Positions 11,868 to 20,565 of a stretch of DNA of 64,000 nucleotides are shown in pieces (position 1 is the stretch's first letter; each line of letters opens with the position of its first letter). Position numbers and translations under genes: made by a program. Source of the DNA: Tepidanaerobacter acetatoxydans Re1. Its GTDB lineage: Bacteria; Bacillota; Thermosediminibacteria; Thermosediminibacterales; Tepidanaerobacteraceae. Location: positions 252,501 through 316,500 of the forward strand of contig NC_019954.2 of NCBI RefSeq assembly GCF_000328765.2. The letters run 5' to 3'. Below the pieces are notes generated by a model that worked only from the letters and a program-made list of their open reading frames with translations, was not told the DNA's origin and searched no databases.

Positions 11868-12727
11868 AGGAATTGGTGATAATCAGCGGAAAAGGCGGAA
11901 CAGGGAAAACCATTGTTACAGCTTCACTGGCAGCTCTTTTAAAAAAATCGGTTTTAACCGATTGCGATGTGGATGCGGCTGATTTATATCTGATTTTAAA
12001 ACCCGAGATAAAGCAAACTTTTGAATTTTGGGTGAGCAAGAAGGCCCGTATTAATCTTACAAAATGTACCAGATGTGGGAAATGTGTAGAGGTTTGCCGT
12101 TTTGATGCTATAACTAATTACAAAGTGAACGAGCATTTTTGTGAAGGCTGCCAAGTGTGCTATAACATTTGTCCTGAAAAGGCCATAGACTTAATTGATA
12201 ACCTTTCAGGCCATTGGTATATTTCAGATACCCGATATGGGCCGATGATTTTTGCAAAACTGGGTATTGCTGAAGAAAACTCAGGGAAGTTGGTGACTGC
12301 TGTCAGAAAAGCTGCTAAAGAAATTGCCGAAAGAAAAGGATATGACCATATAATAACCGATGGGCCTCCAGGAATAGGATGCCCGGTTATCTCGACTTTA
12401 TCAGGAGCTGATACGGCTTTAGTTATAACGGAACCTACAGTTTCGGGCAAACATGATCTTGACAGAGTAATCAGGCTTTCAAAGAATTTCAAGGTAAAAG
12501 TAAAAGTCATTATTAATAAATATGACCTTTCCCTTAGAAAGAGTTTTGAAATCGAAAAATACTGTAATAATATAGGTATTGAAGTTATAGGTAAAATTCC
12601 ATTTGATGAGGACGTAGTAAAATCTATTGCTAAGGAAACTCCATTGGTAGAATTTTCTCGAGGTCCCGCAGCTAAGGCGTTGGCAGATATAGCGAAAAGG
12701 CTTATTGACATATGTTCATTACAGTAG
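11864..12727 (+). CDS. MinD-superfamily P-loop ATPase with two [4Fe-4S] ferredoxin motifs (2)
   Basis: A 287-residue paralogue of the preceding ATPase. Walker A is GKGGTGKT at residues 8-15, and ferredoxin motifs are CTRCGKCVEVC and CEGCQVCYNIC, with IITDGPPGIGCP later. The start is the ATG at 11864, inside an ATGA overlap with the upstream stop; a longer frame from 11834 has no merit. It carries an additional stretch around residues 120-165 (HWYISDTRYGPMIFAKLGIAEENSGKLV) typical of the second member of such pairs. The end of this gene contains the promoter of the DUF134 regulator. Confidence 0.9.
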   Translation: MKELVIISGKGGTGKTIVTASLAALLKKSVLTDCDVDAADLYLILKPEIKQTFEFWVSKKARINLTKCTRCGKCVEVCRFDAITNYKVNEHFCEGCQVCYNICPEKAIDLIDNLSGHWYISDTRYGPMIFAKLGIAEENSGKLVTAVRKAAKEIAERKGYDHIITDGPPGIGCPVISTLSGADTALVITEPTVSGKHDLDRVIRLSKNFKVKVKVIINKYDLSLRKSFEIEKYCNNIGIEVIGKIPFDEDVVKSIAKETPLVEFSRGPAAKALADIAKRLIDICSLQ

Positions 12728-12733
12728 TAAAAT
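12705..12733 (+). promoter_or_regulatory. DUF134 gene promoter with ACATATGT site
   Basis: TTGACA (12705-12710), a 17-nt spacer and TAAAAT (12728-12733). The sequence TTGACATATGTTCATTA at the -35 closely matches TTGACATATGTCCATAA at the DUF5320 promoter, although it lies within the 3' end of the upstream coding region. This looks like an autoregulatory site for the DUF134 protein (inference). Confidence 0.6.
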
Positions 12734-12765
12734 ACCTTTAGAATTAGAGTGAGAGGAGTGTGAGC

Positions 12766-13212
12766 GTGGCAAGACCACCTAAATGGCGTCATGTGGAGTT
12801 TATACCTGATATAACATATTTTAAGCCTGCCGGAGTGCCTTTACGACAGTTGGATGAAGTGGTTTTAACGGTAGAAGAGCTTGAAGCATTAAGGTTAAAA
12901 GACCTAGAGGGCCTTGAACAGGAACCCTGTGCCGAAAGAATGAATATCTCCCGGCCGACTTTTATCCGAATTATAAATTCAGCTCGCACAAAAGTTGCCG
13001 AAGCACTTGTTAAAGGTAAAGCCATTCGAATCGAAGGCGGAACATATCAATTTGTCAGGCCTTTAAAATGCTGGGATTGCGGAAATGAATGGAGTCAACC
13101 ACAGGACGAAACCAGCAAGGAATGCCCTAATTGCCACAGCACTAACTGGGCGCCCAAAAGGATGCAGAGAGGTCGATGCCATGGGCATAACCGGCAAGAT
13201 ATACCGGATTAA
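12766..13212 (+). CDS. DUF134 family DNA-binding protein with C-terminal zinc ribbon
   Basis: A 148-residue protein. Residues 1-95 are the DUF134 helix-turn-helix region ([22 protein letters not shown] at the start, then [49 protein letters not shown]). This is followed by a zinc ribbon with two CxxC pairs (CWDCGNEW and CPNCHS). I chose the GTG at 12766, 7 nt after AGAGGAG and giving the usual family N-terminus, over the GTG at 12760. DUF134 genes commonly travel with NifX-like and Mrp-like genes, and this is the obvious candidate to bind the repeated ACATATGT motif. Confidence 0.85.
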   Translation: MARPPKWRHVEFIPDITYFKPAGVPLRQLDEVVLTVEELEALRLKDLEGLEQEPCAERMNISRPTFIRIINSARTKVAEALVKGKAIRIEGGTYQFVRPLKCWDCGNEWSQPQDETSKECPNCHSTNWAPKRMQRGRCHGHNRQDIPD

Positions 13213-13257
13213 AGCAAGAATTTCAAATATTTTTCTCAGAATGAAAGGGTGTATTTG

Positions 13258-14055
13258 GTGAAACAACAGGAAGGCAATGAAAGCAATAAAGAACAAACAA
13301 TCAAAAAAGAGCCTCAAGAAGCATCAGCAGCGGGATTAAACCGCATAAAAAAAGTAATAGCTGTTATGAGCGGAAAAGGTGGCGTAGGCAAATCAACAGT
13401 GACAGGTCTTTTAGCAGTAAGCCTCAAAAAACAGGGTTACAGTGTGGGCATAATGGATGCGGACATAACAGGCCCAAGTATTCCTCGCATGTTCGGTATA
13501 AACAAAAGACCTGAAAATCTGGAATTTGGGCTTATGCCGGCAGAAAGCTCAACAGGTATCCGTATTATGTCTTTAAATCTTCTGCTGGAAAACGAGGATG
13601 ATCCGGTTATTTGGCGAGGACCTTTGATAGGCAACGCCATACAGCAGTTTTGGAATGATGTAGTGTGGGGCGATTTGGACTACCTGTTGGTGGATCTGCC
13701 GCCTGGAACAAGTGATGCGCCTCTAACCGTAATGCAGTCACTGCCCGTGGACGGCCTTATCGTCGTTTCATCACCACAGGAATTAGTGGGCATGGTAGTC
13801 AAGAAAGCTGTTAAAATGGCAAATATGATGGATATTAGAGTAATCGGCCTCATTGAAAACTATAGTTATATGGTTTGTCCCAAGTGTAAAGAAAAAATAG
13901 AGGTATTCGGCAAGAGCCGGGGCGAAGAGGGAGCAAAAGAAGCAAATGTCCCTTATCTAGGTTCACTGCCTATTGACTATAAGTTAGCCAAGTTTTGTGA
14001 TGAAGGTCGAATAGAAGAGTATGAAAGCACAATTTTCACAGACTCCCGTTTTTAG
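13258..14055 (+). CDS. Mrp/NBP35 family Fe-S cluster carrier ATPase
   Basis: About 265 residues with a short hydrophilic N-terminal tail and then the Mrp core: Walker A SGKGGVGKST, LMDADITGPSIPRMFG (switch I region), VIWRGPL and YLLVDLPPGTSDAP (switch II and Walker B). A C-terminal CPKC motif may bridge a [4Fe-4S] cluster at the dimer interface. Mrp/ApbC proteins bind and transfer Fe-S clusters. The GTG at 13258 is preferred over that at 13249 because of its distance from AAAGGGTG. It ends with a poorly conserved tail. Confidence 0.9.
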   Translation: MKQQEGNESNKEQTIKKEPQEASAAGLNRIKKVIAVMSGKGGVGKSTVTGLLAVSLKKQGYSVGIMDADITGPSIPRMFGINKRPENLEFGLMPAESSTGIRIMSLNLLLENEDDPVIWRGPLIGNAIQQFWNDVVWGDLDYLLVDLPPGTSDAPLTVMQSLPVDGLIVVSSPQELVGMVVKKAVKMANMMDIRVIGLIENYSYMVCPKCKEKIEVFGKSRGEEGAKEANVPYLGSLPIDYKLAKFCDEGRIEEYESTIFTDSRF

Positions 14056-14227
14056 TGGCGGTTCCAAATTATTCACGTTGCACGTAAATATTCATTCCGA
14101 GAGTCATAAGAGGGTAAATCCGATGTCATTCTTCAGTGCTTATCATATGTATATAAGAGATGCTAAGGGAAAAGAAGAATGATAAAGTAGATTGCCAAAA
14201 TATAGAAAGAGGAGGAATTGATTACTT

Positions 14228-14569
14228 ATGAAAATAGCCATACCTACGGATAAAGGTCAAGTTTCCGCCCATTTCGGGCATTGTGAAGAATTTACCATAT
14301 ATGATGTAAATGAAAGCGAAAAAAGGGTAAACTCAAAAGAGTGTATTACTAACCCGGGCCATCAACCCGGATTTTTACCGAGATTTTTAGCAAAACAAGG
14401 TATTAACTGTATAATTGCCGGAGGCATGGGATTAAAAGCCAAGCAGCTCTTTGACCAAAATAACATACAAACCATAACCGGTGCTGCAGGTATAGTTGAT
14501 GAAGTAATACAGGATTATCTAGAAGGAAACCTTATCAGCAACGAAAGCTATTGTGACCACCATGAATAA
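14228..14569 (+). CDS. NifX/NifB-type cofactor-binding-like protein (second copy)
   Basis: A 113-residue single-domain protein of the same PF02579-like family as the gene at 10551, but clearly divergent: MKIAIPTDKGQVSAHFGHCEEFTIYDVNESE, then NPGHQPGFLPRFLAKQGINCIIAGGMGLKAKQLFDQ. It contains several His and Cys residues (HFGHCEE, and YCDHHE at the end) that could bind metal. AAAGAGGAGG lies about 10 nt before the ATG. An ATCATATGTATATAA sequence lies about 80 bp upstream and resembles the cluster operator. It closes the cofactor cluster. Confidence 0.88.
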   Translation: MKIAIPTDKGQVSAHFGHCEEFTIYDVNESEKRVNSKECITNPGHQPGFLPRFLAKQGINCIIAGGMGLKAKQLFDQNNIQTITGAAGIVDEVIQDYLEGNLISNESYCDHHE

Positions 14570-14593
14570 TTAGGGACGGTTCCAAATTATTCA

Positions 14594-14623
14594 TTGACAG
14601 CTGTTCCTGGAAAGTGTTAGAAT
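14594..14623 (+). promoter_or_regulatory. Promoter of the TM1266/ECF unit
   Basis: TTGACA (14594-14599) and TAGAAT (14618-14623) with an 18-nt spacer. Transcription would begin near 14630, giving a 180-nt leader before the first start codon. Confidence 0.6.
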
Positions 14624-14629
14624 AAAATT

Positions 14630-14790
14630 AACATCTGATGTTTCGGCGGCTTCCGATACAGAAGATGAAAAAGTCCATAACTTCCTGATTGCAAGGAATG
14701 TCTGAGCAAAAAGGTGAAGGACCGAGTAAAAGCATGTTTATATACTAAATGCAAAAATACCTTCGACTTTTTGTCGAGGGTTTTATTTTT
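14630..14790 (+). promoter_or_regulatory. Structured leader RNA with terminator, candidate riboswitch or attenuator
   Basis: The leader between the promoter and the TM1266-type gene contains a hairpin at 14639-14660 (TGT and TCGG arms pairing with CCGA and ACA). A longer-range GTCC/GGAC pairing with an inner TTCC/GGAA hairpin follows. Last comes a Rho-independent terminator (CCTTCGAC-TTTTT-GTCGAGGG and a T run, 14760-14790) that ends before the ribosome site. A terminator inside a leader implies conditional readthrough. I do not recognise a known riboswitch class. Confidence 0.5.
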
Positions 14791-14809
14791 ATAAAGGTGG
14801 AGGTAAGTT

Positions 14810-15058
14810 ATGGACAAAAGAATTGGTGTTGTAGGTATTGTTGTTGAGGATTTAGAAAGTGCTAATGCAGTCAACTCCATACTGCATGAGTATGCGCAAA
14901 TTATTGTAGGTAGAATGGGGATTCCTTATAGGGAAAAAGGTGTTTCAGTGATATCACTTATTGTGGATGGCACTTCAGATGAAATTAGTGCCATGACAGG
15001 AAAACTTGGTAAAATCAAGGCTGTTTCTGTAAAGTCCGCAATGACTAAAAAGGCCTGA
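14810..15058 (+). CDS. TM1266-type iron-only hydrogenase system regulator
   Basis: An 82-residue ACT-like protein that fits the short TM1266 family: MDKRIGVVGIVVEDLESANAVNSILHEYAQIIVGRMGIPYREKGVSVISLIVDGTSDEISAMTGKLGKIKAVSVKS. Family members accompany [FeFe]-hydrogenase genes and are annotated as putative regulators; the biochemical role is not settled. Here no hydrogenase gene is adjacent. The gene follows a structured leader with a terminator and lies 56 bp before a membrane-protein gene. AAGGTGGAGG precedes the ATG. Confidence 0.85.
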   Translation: MDKRIGVVGIVVEDLESANAVNSILHEYAQIIVGRMGIPYREKGVSVISLIVDGTSDEISAMTGKLGKIKAVSVKSAMTKKA

Positions 15059-15114
15059 CATTTAACCGAAAATTGCCTTCTATAGTGAAATCAAAATTTA
15101 AATAAGGGGGTTTT

Positions 15115-15642
15115 GTGTATATGGATAAAGATGCTCTTAAACCTTTTAGTATTAGATGGCTTACTAGAACTGCCATACTTTTGGCTATAACACTGGCTTT
15201 TCAAATGCTGGGTTTTCCTCAGATGGTAACCGGTCCTGCCGTAAATGCCATGCTGCTTATTTCCGGAACATATGTGGGTATAATTGGAGCGGTAATCATC
15301 GGCATGCTAACACCGCTTATTGCCTTTGTCAGAGGCATTTTAGCACCGCCGCTGGCACCTATGATTCCGTTTATTATGCTGGGGAATGCTGTATTAGTGA
15401 TTGTATATGTGGCAGCTCGCTCTAAATTAGGTAAGGGCTATGCGGGTACTGCTATCGGTCTTATTATAGGTGCAATAGTTAAGTTTTTAGTGCTCTCATC
15501 CGCAGTTAGATTTATTGTAAGTGTACCACCTCCCGTAGCAAAGGCTATGCAGATACCCCAGCTGTATACTGCATTACTAGGCGGTGTGGTTGCATTTATA
15601 GTAGAAAAAATTTTAGATGCAGCTATTAAGCAAAACAGCTGA
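15115..15642 (+). CDS. ECF transporter S-component-like membrane protein
   Basis: A 175-residue polytopic protein with about five or six helices, glycine-rich (QMVTGPAVNAMLLISGTYVGIIGAVIIGMLTPLIAFVRGILAPPLAPMIPFIMLGNAVLVIVYVAA). The size and pattern match ECF S components or related small vitamin/ion uptake proteins. The substrate is unknown. The start is the GTG at 15115 or the ATG at 15121; AAGGGGG sits 4 or 10 nt ahead, so the choice is open. It is probably co-transcribed with the TM1266-type regulator. A weak hairpin with a T run (about 15675-15706) follows. Confidence 0.65.
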   Translation: MYMDKDALKPFSIRWLTRTAILLAITLAFQMLGFPQMVTGPAVNAMLLISGTYVGIIGAVIIGMLTPLIAFVRGILAPPLAPMIPFIMLGNAVLVIVYVAARSKLGKGYAGTAIGLIIGAIVKFLVLSSAVRFIVSVPPPVAKAMQIPQLYTALLGGVVAFIVEKILDAAIKQNS

Positions 15643-15902
15643 TAGATAAATAAAATACAAAGATAAATTAGATTAAGGAAGGACGATAAGTTCCTCCTTT
15701 TTTTATGTGGCTAGGTTCGCTGTTGATTACAATATAGGCTATAATAGAATAGGCTCTTATAGTAAATAACTGCTGGCTTAGTACGACGTCCGGGCATCTG
15801 CCCGTAACCATCTTAATAGGTAATTTAAAACTTGTTACCGGCTTTTATATAATTTGCTTGGATATAGCGGACCGCTTGGCAGTTGAAAAGAGGGGATGTA
15901 TT

Positions 15903-16431
15903 ATGGGAAAAATAAGAACTCCGGAGCCAGTAACACCGGTAGCCAGTGTCTTTACATCAGATAAGGAACTATTTGAACCGGTAAAAGAGGCTTTGACCAA
16001 GCAACTTGGACCCGTGTATTTATGCTAGTGCAGTGCTGCCGTTTAATCATACAGACTATTATACTGATGAAATGGGAGATGGGCTGAAGCGCCAGATTTT
16101 TGCTTTTGCCAAGTTGATTGACCCAGGTGAGCTTTCCGATCTTAAGCAGTGGTCGAATTTGCTTGAACAAGACTGGTCAATAGATGGCAAACGCCGAGTA
16201 AACATTGATATAGGTTATATTAGCCTAGCAAAGCTAGTATTAGCCAGCACTAAAGATCACAGCCACCGCTTATACTTGGGCGGGGGAATCTATGGAGAGG
16301 TTACACTGCGTTTTGTAGATGGCAATTTTAAACCATGGCAATGGACTTACCCGGATTATGCTAGCATAGAGTACCGCAGAATCTTCGAGGATATTCGCAA
16401 GCTCCACAGCAAGAAGCTTCGCATTTGTTAA
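15903..16431 (+). pseudogene. DUF4416 family protein, interrupted by one frameshift
   Basis: Two overlapping frames together give one DUF4416 protein of about 175 residues. The first frame begins MGKIRTPEPVTPVASVFTSDKELFEPVKEAL at 15903 and stops at 16028. The second frame runs from about 16006 with AVLPFNHTDYYTDEMGDGLKRQIFAF to 16431. The break fits one extra T in the run of three at about 16018-16020. The rest of the protein looks intact and conserved in style, so this is either a recent frameshift or a sequencing error. The family has no established function. Confidence 0.75.
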
Positions 16432-16479
16432 TAATAGTTATACGAATTCTTTTCAACTTCTAAAAACAAGGTGGCCGAT

Positions 16480-17715
16480 ATGAATTATAAGTTATTACTT
16501 ATCATAATAGTATTGTCAATAGTAGTAGTATATGGCTGCGAAAGCTATAATAACCAAGCAGTAAAAGACCAAGATCACATCATTGACCAAGATGCTGATA
16601 TTGTTGATCCGTTAAAAGAACAGATTGCACAGATGACAATAGATGAGAAAGTGGGCCAGATGGTCATGGTAGGTCTTGAAGGATATGAAAAAGACCAATA
16701 TTCTCAGGAAATGATAGAGAAATACAAAGTTGGAGGATTCATATTTTTTGAACGAAATATAAGGGATGCCTATCAGACATTGACTCTTATAAACTCATTA
16801 AAGGAAGCAAATAAAGAAAATGCAATTCCACTTTTCATTGCCGTTGATGAGGAAGGCGGAAGGGTCACCCGGATGCCGGAGGAATTTATAAAACTGCCTG
16901 CAAGCAGACTTATTGGCAGAATAAACAATGAGGAGCTTTGCTTTAAAATCGGAAACGTCATAGGTGAAGAACTAAAATCGCTGGGCTTTAATATGAATTT
17001 TGCACCGGTTTTAGATATAGACAGCAATCCGGCAAATCCTGTCATAGGCGATAGGTCTTTTAGCTCTAATGAGCAAACAGTCAGTAAACTAGGTACTGCC
17101 ACTATGAAGGGAATCCAAACCAATGTAATCTCAGCAGTCAAACACTTTCCCGGCCATGGAGATACATCGACAGATTCTCATATAGGACTGCCTGTTGTAA
17201 ATTGTGATTTAGAAAGGCTTAAAAGTTTTGAACTTGTGCCTTTTGCCAGTGCCGTAGAAAACGGTGCGGATATGGTGATGGTGGCGCACATATTACTACC
17301 TGAGATTGATGAAGAAAACCCCGCTACGCTTTCAAAAAGTATAATAACCGATATTTTAAGATCCGAAATGAAATTTGACAAAGTTGTAATTACTGATGAT
17401 ATGACGATGGGGGCAATAACGGAAAATTTCGATATAGGTGATGCAGCAGTGAAATCAATAATGGCAGGAGCGGATATTATCCTTGTGTGTCATGATCATG
17501 AAAAGCAGGTAAAAGTCTTGGAGGCATTAAAACAGGCGGCGGTAGACGGGATTATTACCGAAGATGAGCTTGATATGCATATATACAGGATATTAAAGTT
17601 AAAACAAAAATACAATTTAAACGATGAGAAGATAGAGTCAGTGGATGTAGAAAAGATAAATGAAAAAATCAGAGATATTTTAGGAAAGGACTTTTGTGCC
17701 CTTAAGTTTCTTTAA
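16480..17715 (+). CDS. nagZ: Glycoside hydrolase family 3 beta-N-acetylhexosaminidase, lipoprotein
   Basis: A 411-residue exported enzyme. The N-terminal MNYKLLLIIIVLSIVVVYGC is a lipoprotein signal with Cys20 as the lipidation site, so it is anchored outside the membrane. The GH3 catalytic domain follows: GGFIFFERNI, FIAVDEEGGRVTRM, FAPVLDI, the conserved KHFPGHGDTSTDSHIGLP loop with the general acid/base His-Asp, and VVITDDMTMGAI with the nucleophile Asp. It releases GlcNAc from muropeptides during wall recycling. I chose the ATG at 16480 because AAGGTGG (16468-16474) lies 5 nt upstream. It converges on the Feo locus. Confidence 0.88.
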   Translation: MNYKLLLIIIVLSIVVVYGCESYNNQAVKDQDHIIDQDADIVDPLKEQIAQMTIDEKVGQMVMVGLEGYEKDQYSQEMIEKYKVGGFIFFERNIRDAYQTLTLINSLKEANKENAIPLFIAVDEEGGRVTRMPEEFIKLPASRLIGRINNEELCFKIGNVIGEELKSLGFNMNFAPVLDIDSNPANPVIGDRSFSSNEQTVSKLGTATMKGIQTNVISAVKHFPGHGDTSTDSHIGLPVVNCDLERLKSFELVPFASAVENGADMVMVAHILLPEIDEENPATLSKSIITDILRSEMKFDKVVITDDMTMGAITENFDIGDAAVKSIMAGADIILVCHDHEKQVKVLEALKQAAVDGIITEDELDMHIYRILKLKQKYNLNDEKIESVDVEKINEKIRDILGKDFCALKFL

Positions 17716-17815
17716 GAATGTAATGAAAATGAACAATGCTTATGTATTTGAAGGGCAGATAGTAATAGATAATGAAGAGGTTATGCAATAACACCAATGC
17801 GTAAAGCCTCAGATA

Positions 17816-17878
17816 AAATTAAAGCCATGCATTGATACAGTAACGAAACTGTCTTATATGTATGGCTTTAATTTATAT
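17816..17878. terminator. Hairpin between convergent nagZ and feoC
   Basis: Long inverted repeat: AAATTAAAGCCAT on the left pairs with ATGGCTTTAATTT on the right, with AT runs on both sides. It is placed to end both converging transcripts. Confidence 0.7.
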
Positions 17879-17914
17879 AAATAAAGTTAAGCAACAACTT
17901 ATTATTACAGAGTT

Positions 17915-18178
17915 TCAAAGATTTAAAGCTCGACTTCCTTTTGCAGTAATAGTTAATGTCTTTATCGGGGTAGCACCGTTTGCTACCGGGCAGCCTGCAC
18001 ATTGTCTGCACTTACCATTACAAGCTGTATTCAATACTTCTTCTTTAATATAACCCATTACCTTAAGTTGCTCTATTATATGAGAGGCCATACTCCTATC
18101 TATTTTAAGCTCGTTTGCAAGCTGCGAAAGAGAATAAAGCTGCATTTTACTGATTTGCTTTAAGGCTTCTAGCAGCAT
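17915..18178 (-). CDS. feoC: FeoC-like transcriptional regulator
   Basis: About 87 residues: a winged helix (LYSLSQLANELKIDRSMASHIIEQLKVMGYIKEE) followed by a cysteine cluster CNGKCRQCAGCP, which in FeoC proteins can bind an Fe-S cluster. It is the last gene of the feo locus, about 70 bp behind feoB on the minus strand. I prefer the ATG at 18178, about 5 nt after GGGTGG, over the GTG at 18187. The cysteines suggest it senses iron or oxygen and modulates FeoB (known for the family, inferred here). Confidence 0.75.
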   Translation of the reverse strand: MLLEALKQISKMQLYSLSQLANELKIDRSMASHIIEQLKVMGYIKEEVLNTACNGKCRQCAGCPVANGATPIKTLTITAKGSRALNL

Positions 18179-18248
18179 TTTCACCACCCAATTCTTTACT
18201 ATTTCAGTTGATTTTGACTGACCGTCATATCAAATTCATATTCTAGTT

Positions 18249-20263
18249 TTAGCTAAATCCCAAAAGTATGCCGATTTGAAACACTAGAACTGCTCCAAGC
18301 CAGCCTACTAAAAATGTATAAACTACCGTAAACAATGTCCACTTCCACGAATTTGTTTCTCTTCTTACGGTACCTATAACAGCTGCACAGGGTGTATAAA
18401 GCAATGTCATAATCATAAAGGAAAAAGCACTTAAGGGAGTAAAGGCCCGCTGAATGGATGCTACCAGCTCGGCGCCTTCTTCTACGCCTGCATATACCAT
18501 ACCGAGTGTTGCGACCACCGCTTCTTTTGCAACAATTCCTGCAAAAAGCCCCACAGACGCCTGCCATGTGCCAAATCCTGCCGGCTTGAAAATGGGAGAT
18601 ATAAAGGAACCGATTCTACCTAAAATGCTAGCCTGACTGTAAGGCTCTACACCATAAGGCAATATAGATAATACCCAAAGCATCGTAACTACGGCAAATA
18701 TAACTGTCCCAGCACGCTTTAAAAATCCTCCGACTTTATCCCACATGTGTATCAACACACCTTTTACCGTAGGCATACGATACGGCGGAAGCTCCATAAT
18801 AAAATATGAAGTCTCACCTTTAAACAGCGTTTTACTGAAAAGTTTTCCCATCAATATAGCGACGATAAATCCTGTAGCATAAAGGATAAATAATACTGTA
18901 CCTCCATGATTGGGGAAAAATGCTGCAATAAACACCAAATATATAGGCAACCTAGCACCGCAGGATATAAAGGGATTAATAAGTATTGCTATCATCCTAT
19001 CTTTTCTACTGTCAAGAGTTCTTGTAGACATAATTCCCGGAACATTACAACCTACACCAATCAGCATTGATATAAAGGTTTTACCATGAAGCCTAATGCC
19101 CTCATTATCCTGTCCATTACGTAAGCGGCTCTTGCCATGTAACCGCTGTCCTCAAGTATTCCAAGAAAAATGTATAGCACCATAATTAGAGGAACAAATT
19201 CCAGAACCGCACCAATTCCACCAAAGATACCATCAGCTACAAAAGATACCAACATATCTGGAGCATTGATGCCTTCAAGCCATGCCGCTGTATTTTCGCC
19301 CAAGGTTTCCAATAAAAATGCTACACTACCGCCTAAGACATCTCCGCCAATGATGAAAGTCAGCTGATAAATGCTAAATATTATCAAAGCAAATATAGGC
19401 AGTCCAAACCATTTATGTGTTAATACCTTATCTATTTTGTCGGATGTTGTCTTGATTTGCTGTTTTGGCTTTATTATGCTGCCGCTAACAACATCTTTAA
19501 TAAATTCATACCTCTTGTCAACAATTGCCATTTCAGGCTCGACCCCTAAAGACTTTGTTAAATCATTTATATAAGCGGCAGCCTTATCTGAAATATGCGG
19601 TGCTTGTTTACTTACATAGTCCAGTATATATTCATCATTTTCAAGAAGCTTTAATGCCACCCAGTCAGCAGGGTAATCATTGATACCTGCACTTTGTTTT
19701 ATTATTTGTGCTAAAGATGCAACCGCTTCATCAATCTTGCGGCCGTACGTAATTTTTACGGGCTCTGCCGCATTTTTCTTTACAGCTTCCGATATTTTTA
19801 ACTTCAAATCATCAATACCTTTTTGTCGTGATGCAATCATAGGGACAATAGGTACACCTAACTGTCTTTGAAGGGAATCTACATCAATCTTAATTTCCCT
19901 TTCTTGGGCCTCATCCATCATGTTAAGAGCCATTACGACATTAGCACCCATCTCCAAAAGCTGAACAGTAAGATATAGGTTTCTTTCGATATTTGTTGCA
20001 TCAACTACACTTACAACCAAATCCGGCTTATCTTTTAATATAAAATCCCTAGCCACTATCTCATCTTCCGAATAAGCTCCTAAGCTATATGTGCCGGGCA
20101 AGTCTACAATATTATATTGATTGCCGCCAAATCGCAACATTCCCTCTTTCTTTTCTACAGTAACCCCGGGCCAATTTCCAACATGCTGATTGGCTCCGGT
20201 GAGAGCATTAAAGATGGTGGTCTTGCCGCAATTGGGATTGCCAGCCAATGCTACAGTAAACAT
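18249..20263 (-). pseudogene. feoB: Ferrous iron transporter FeoB, split by one frameshift
   Basis: Two frames make a single FeoB of about 670 residues. The N-terminal frame (20263-19061) has the GTPase: G1 GNPNCGKTT, DLPGTYSLG, NMMDEA, the linker and the first membrane helices, ending in [18 protein letters not shown]. The C-terminal frame (19067-18249) resumes with [25 protein letters not shown] and the remaining helices. The expected join is [27 protein letters not shown], which needs one more base near 19088-19093. Either the pump is broken or the base call is wrong. The protein imports Fe2+ across the membrane when intact. Confidence 0.9.
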
Positions 20264-20281
20264 ATAAATCCCTCCTAATAA

Positions 20282-20298
20282 TTGAGAATGATTCTCAA
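20282..20298 (-). promoter_or_regulatory. Fur-type iron box between feoA2 and feoB
   Basis: TTGAGAATGATTCTCAA is a perfect palindrome of the 7-1-7 Fur type (TGAnAATnATTnTCA). It lies 19 bp upstream of the feoB start, so feoB probably has its own iron-repressed promoter. Confidence 0.75.
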
Positions 20299-20330
20299 CG
20301 AATTTTAAAAAAATAAAAACTAAAGCTTAA

Positions 20331-20561
20331 TCAATTATCAATTGTATCTAATAATATCTTAAAGGCCATACCTCTACCAACTGCGATTCTGCTGCCATTT
20401 AAACCGACCACTACAGGTCCGGCATCATTTTTGACAACTTCGATCTCCTGCCCCTTATTTAATCCCATTTCAAAAAGACGCTTAGAAACTTCTCGGCCGC
20501 CACAGATATCATAAATCCTACCACGGGTTCCTTCAGAAAAAAACACCAAAGGCTGAGCCAT
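20331..20561 (-). CDS. feoA: FeoA family protein (second copy)
   Basis: A 76-residue SH3-like FeoA protein: MAQPLVFFSEGTRGRIYDICGGREVSKRLFEMGLNKGQEIEVVKNDAGPVVVGLNGSRIAVGRGMAFKILL. I set the start at the ATG at 20561, preceded by AAAGGAGGTCG. The frame extends upstream to 20606, but that would overlap the previous gene. FeoA assists FeoB-mediated Fe2+ uptake. It directly follows another FeoA gene and precedes feoB. Confidence 0.88.
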   Translation of the reverse strand: MAQPLVFFSEGTRGRIYDICGGREVSKRLFEMGLNKGQEIEVVKNDAGPVVVGLNGSRIAVGRGMAFKILLDTIDN

Positions 20562-20565
20562 AAAA

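Noticed and set aside
10551-14569. Nitrogen fixation locus suggested by the NifX-like genes
   Set aside because: No nifHDK, nifE/N or nifB radical-SAM gene is present. Stand-alone domains of this family are common in non-fixing anaerobes.
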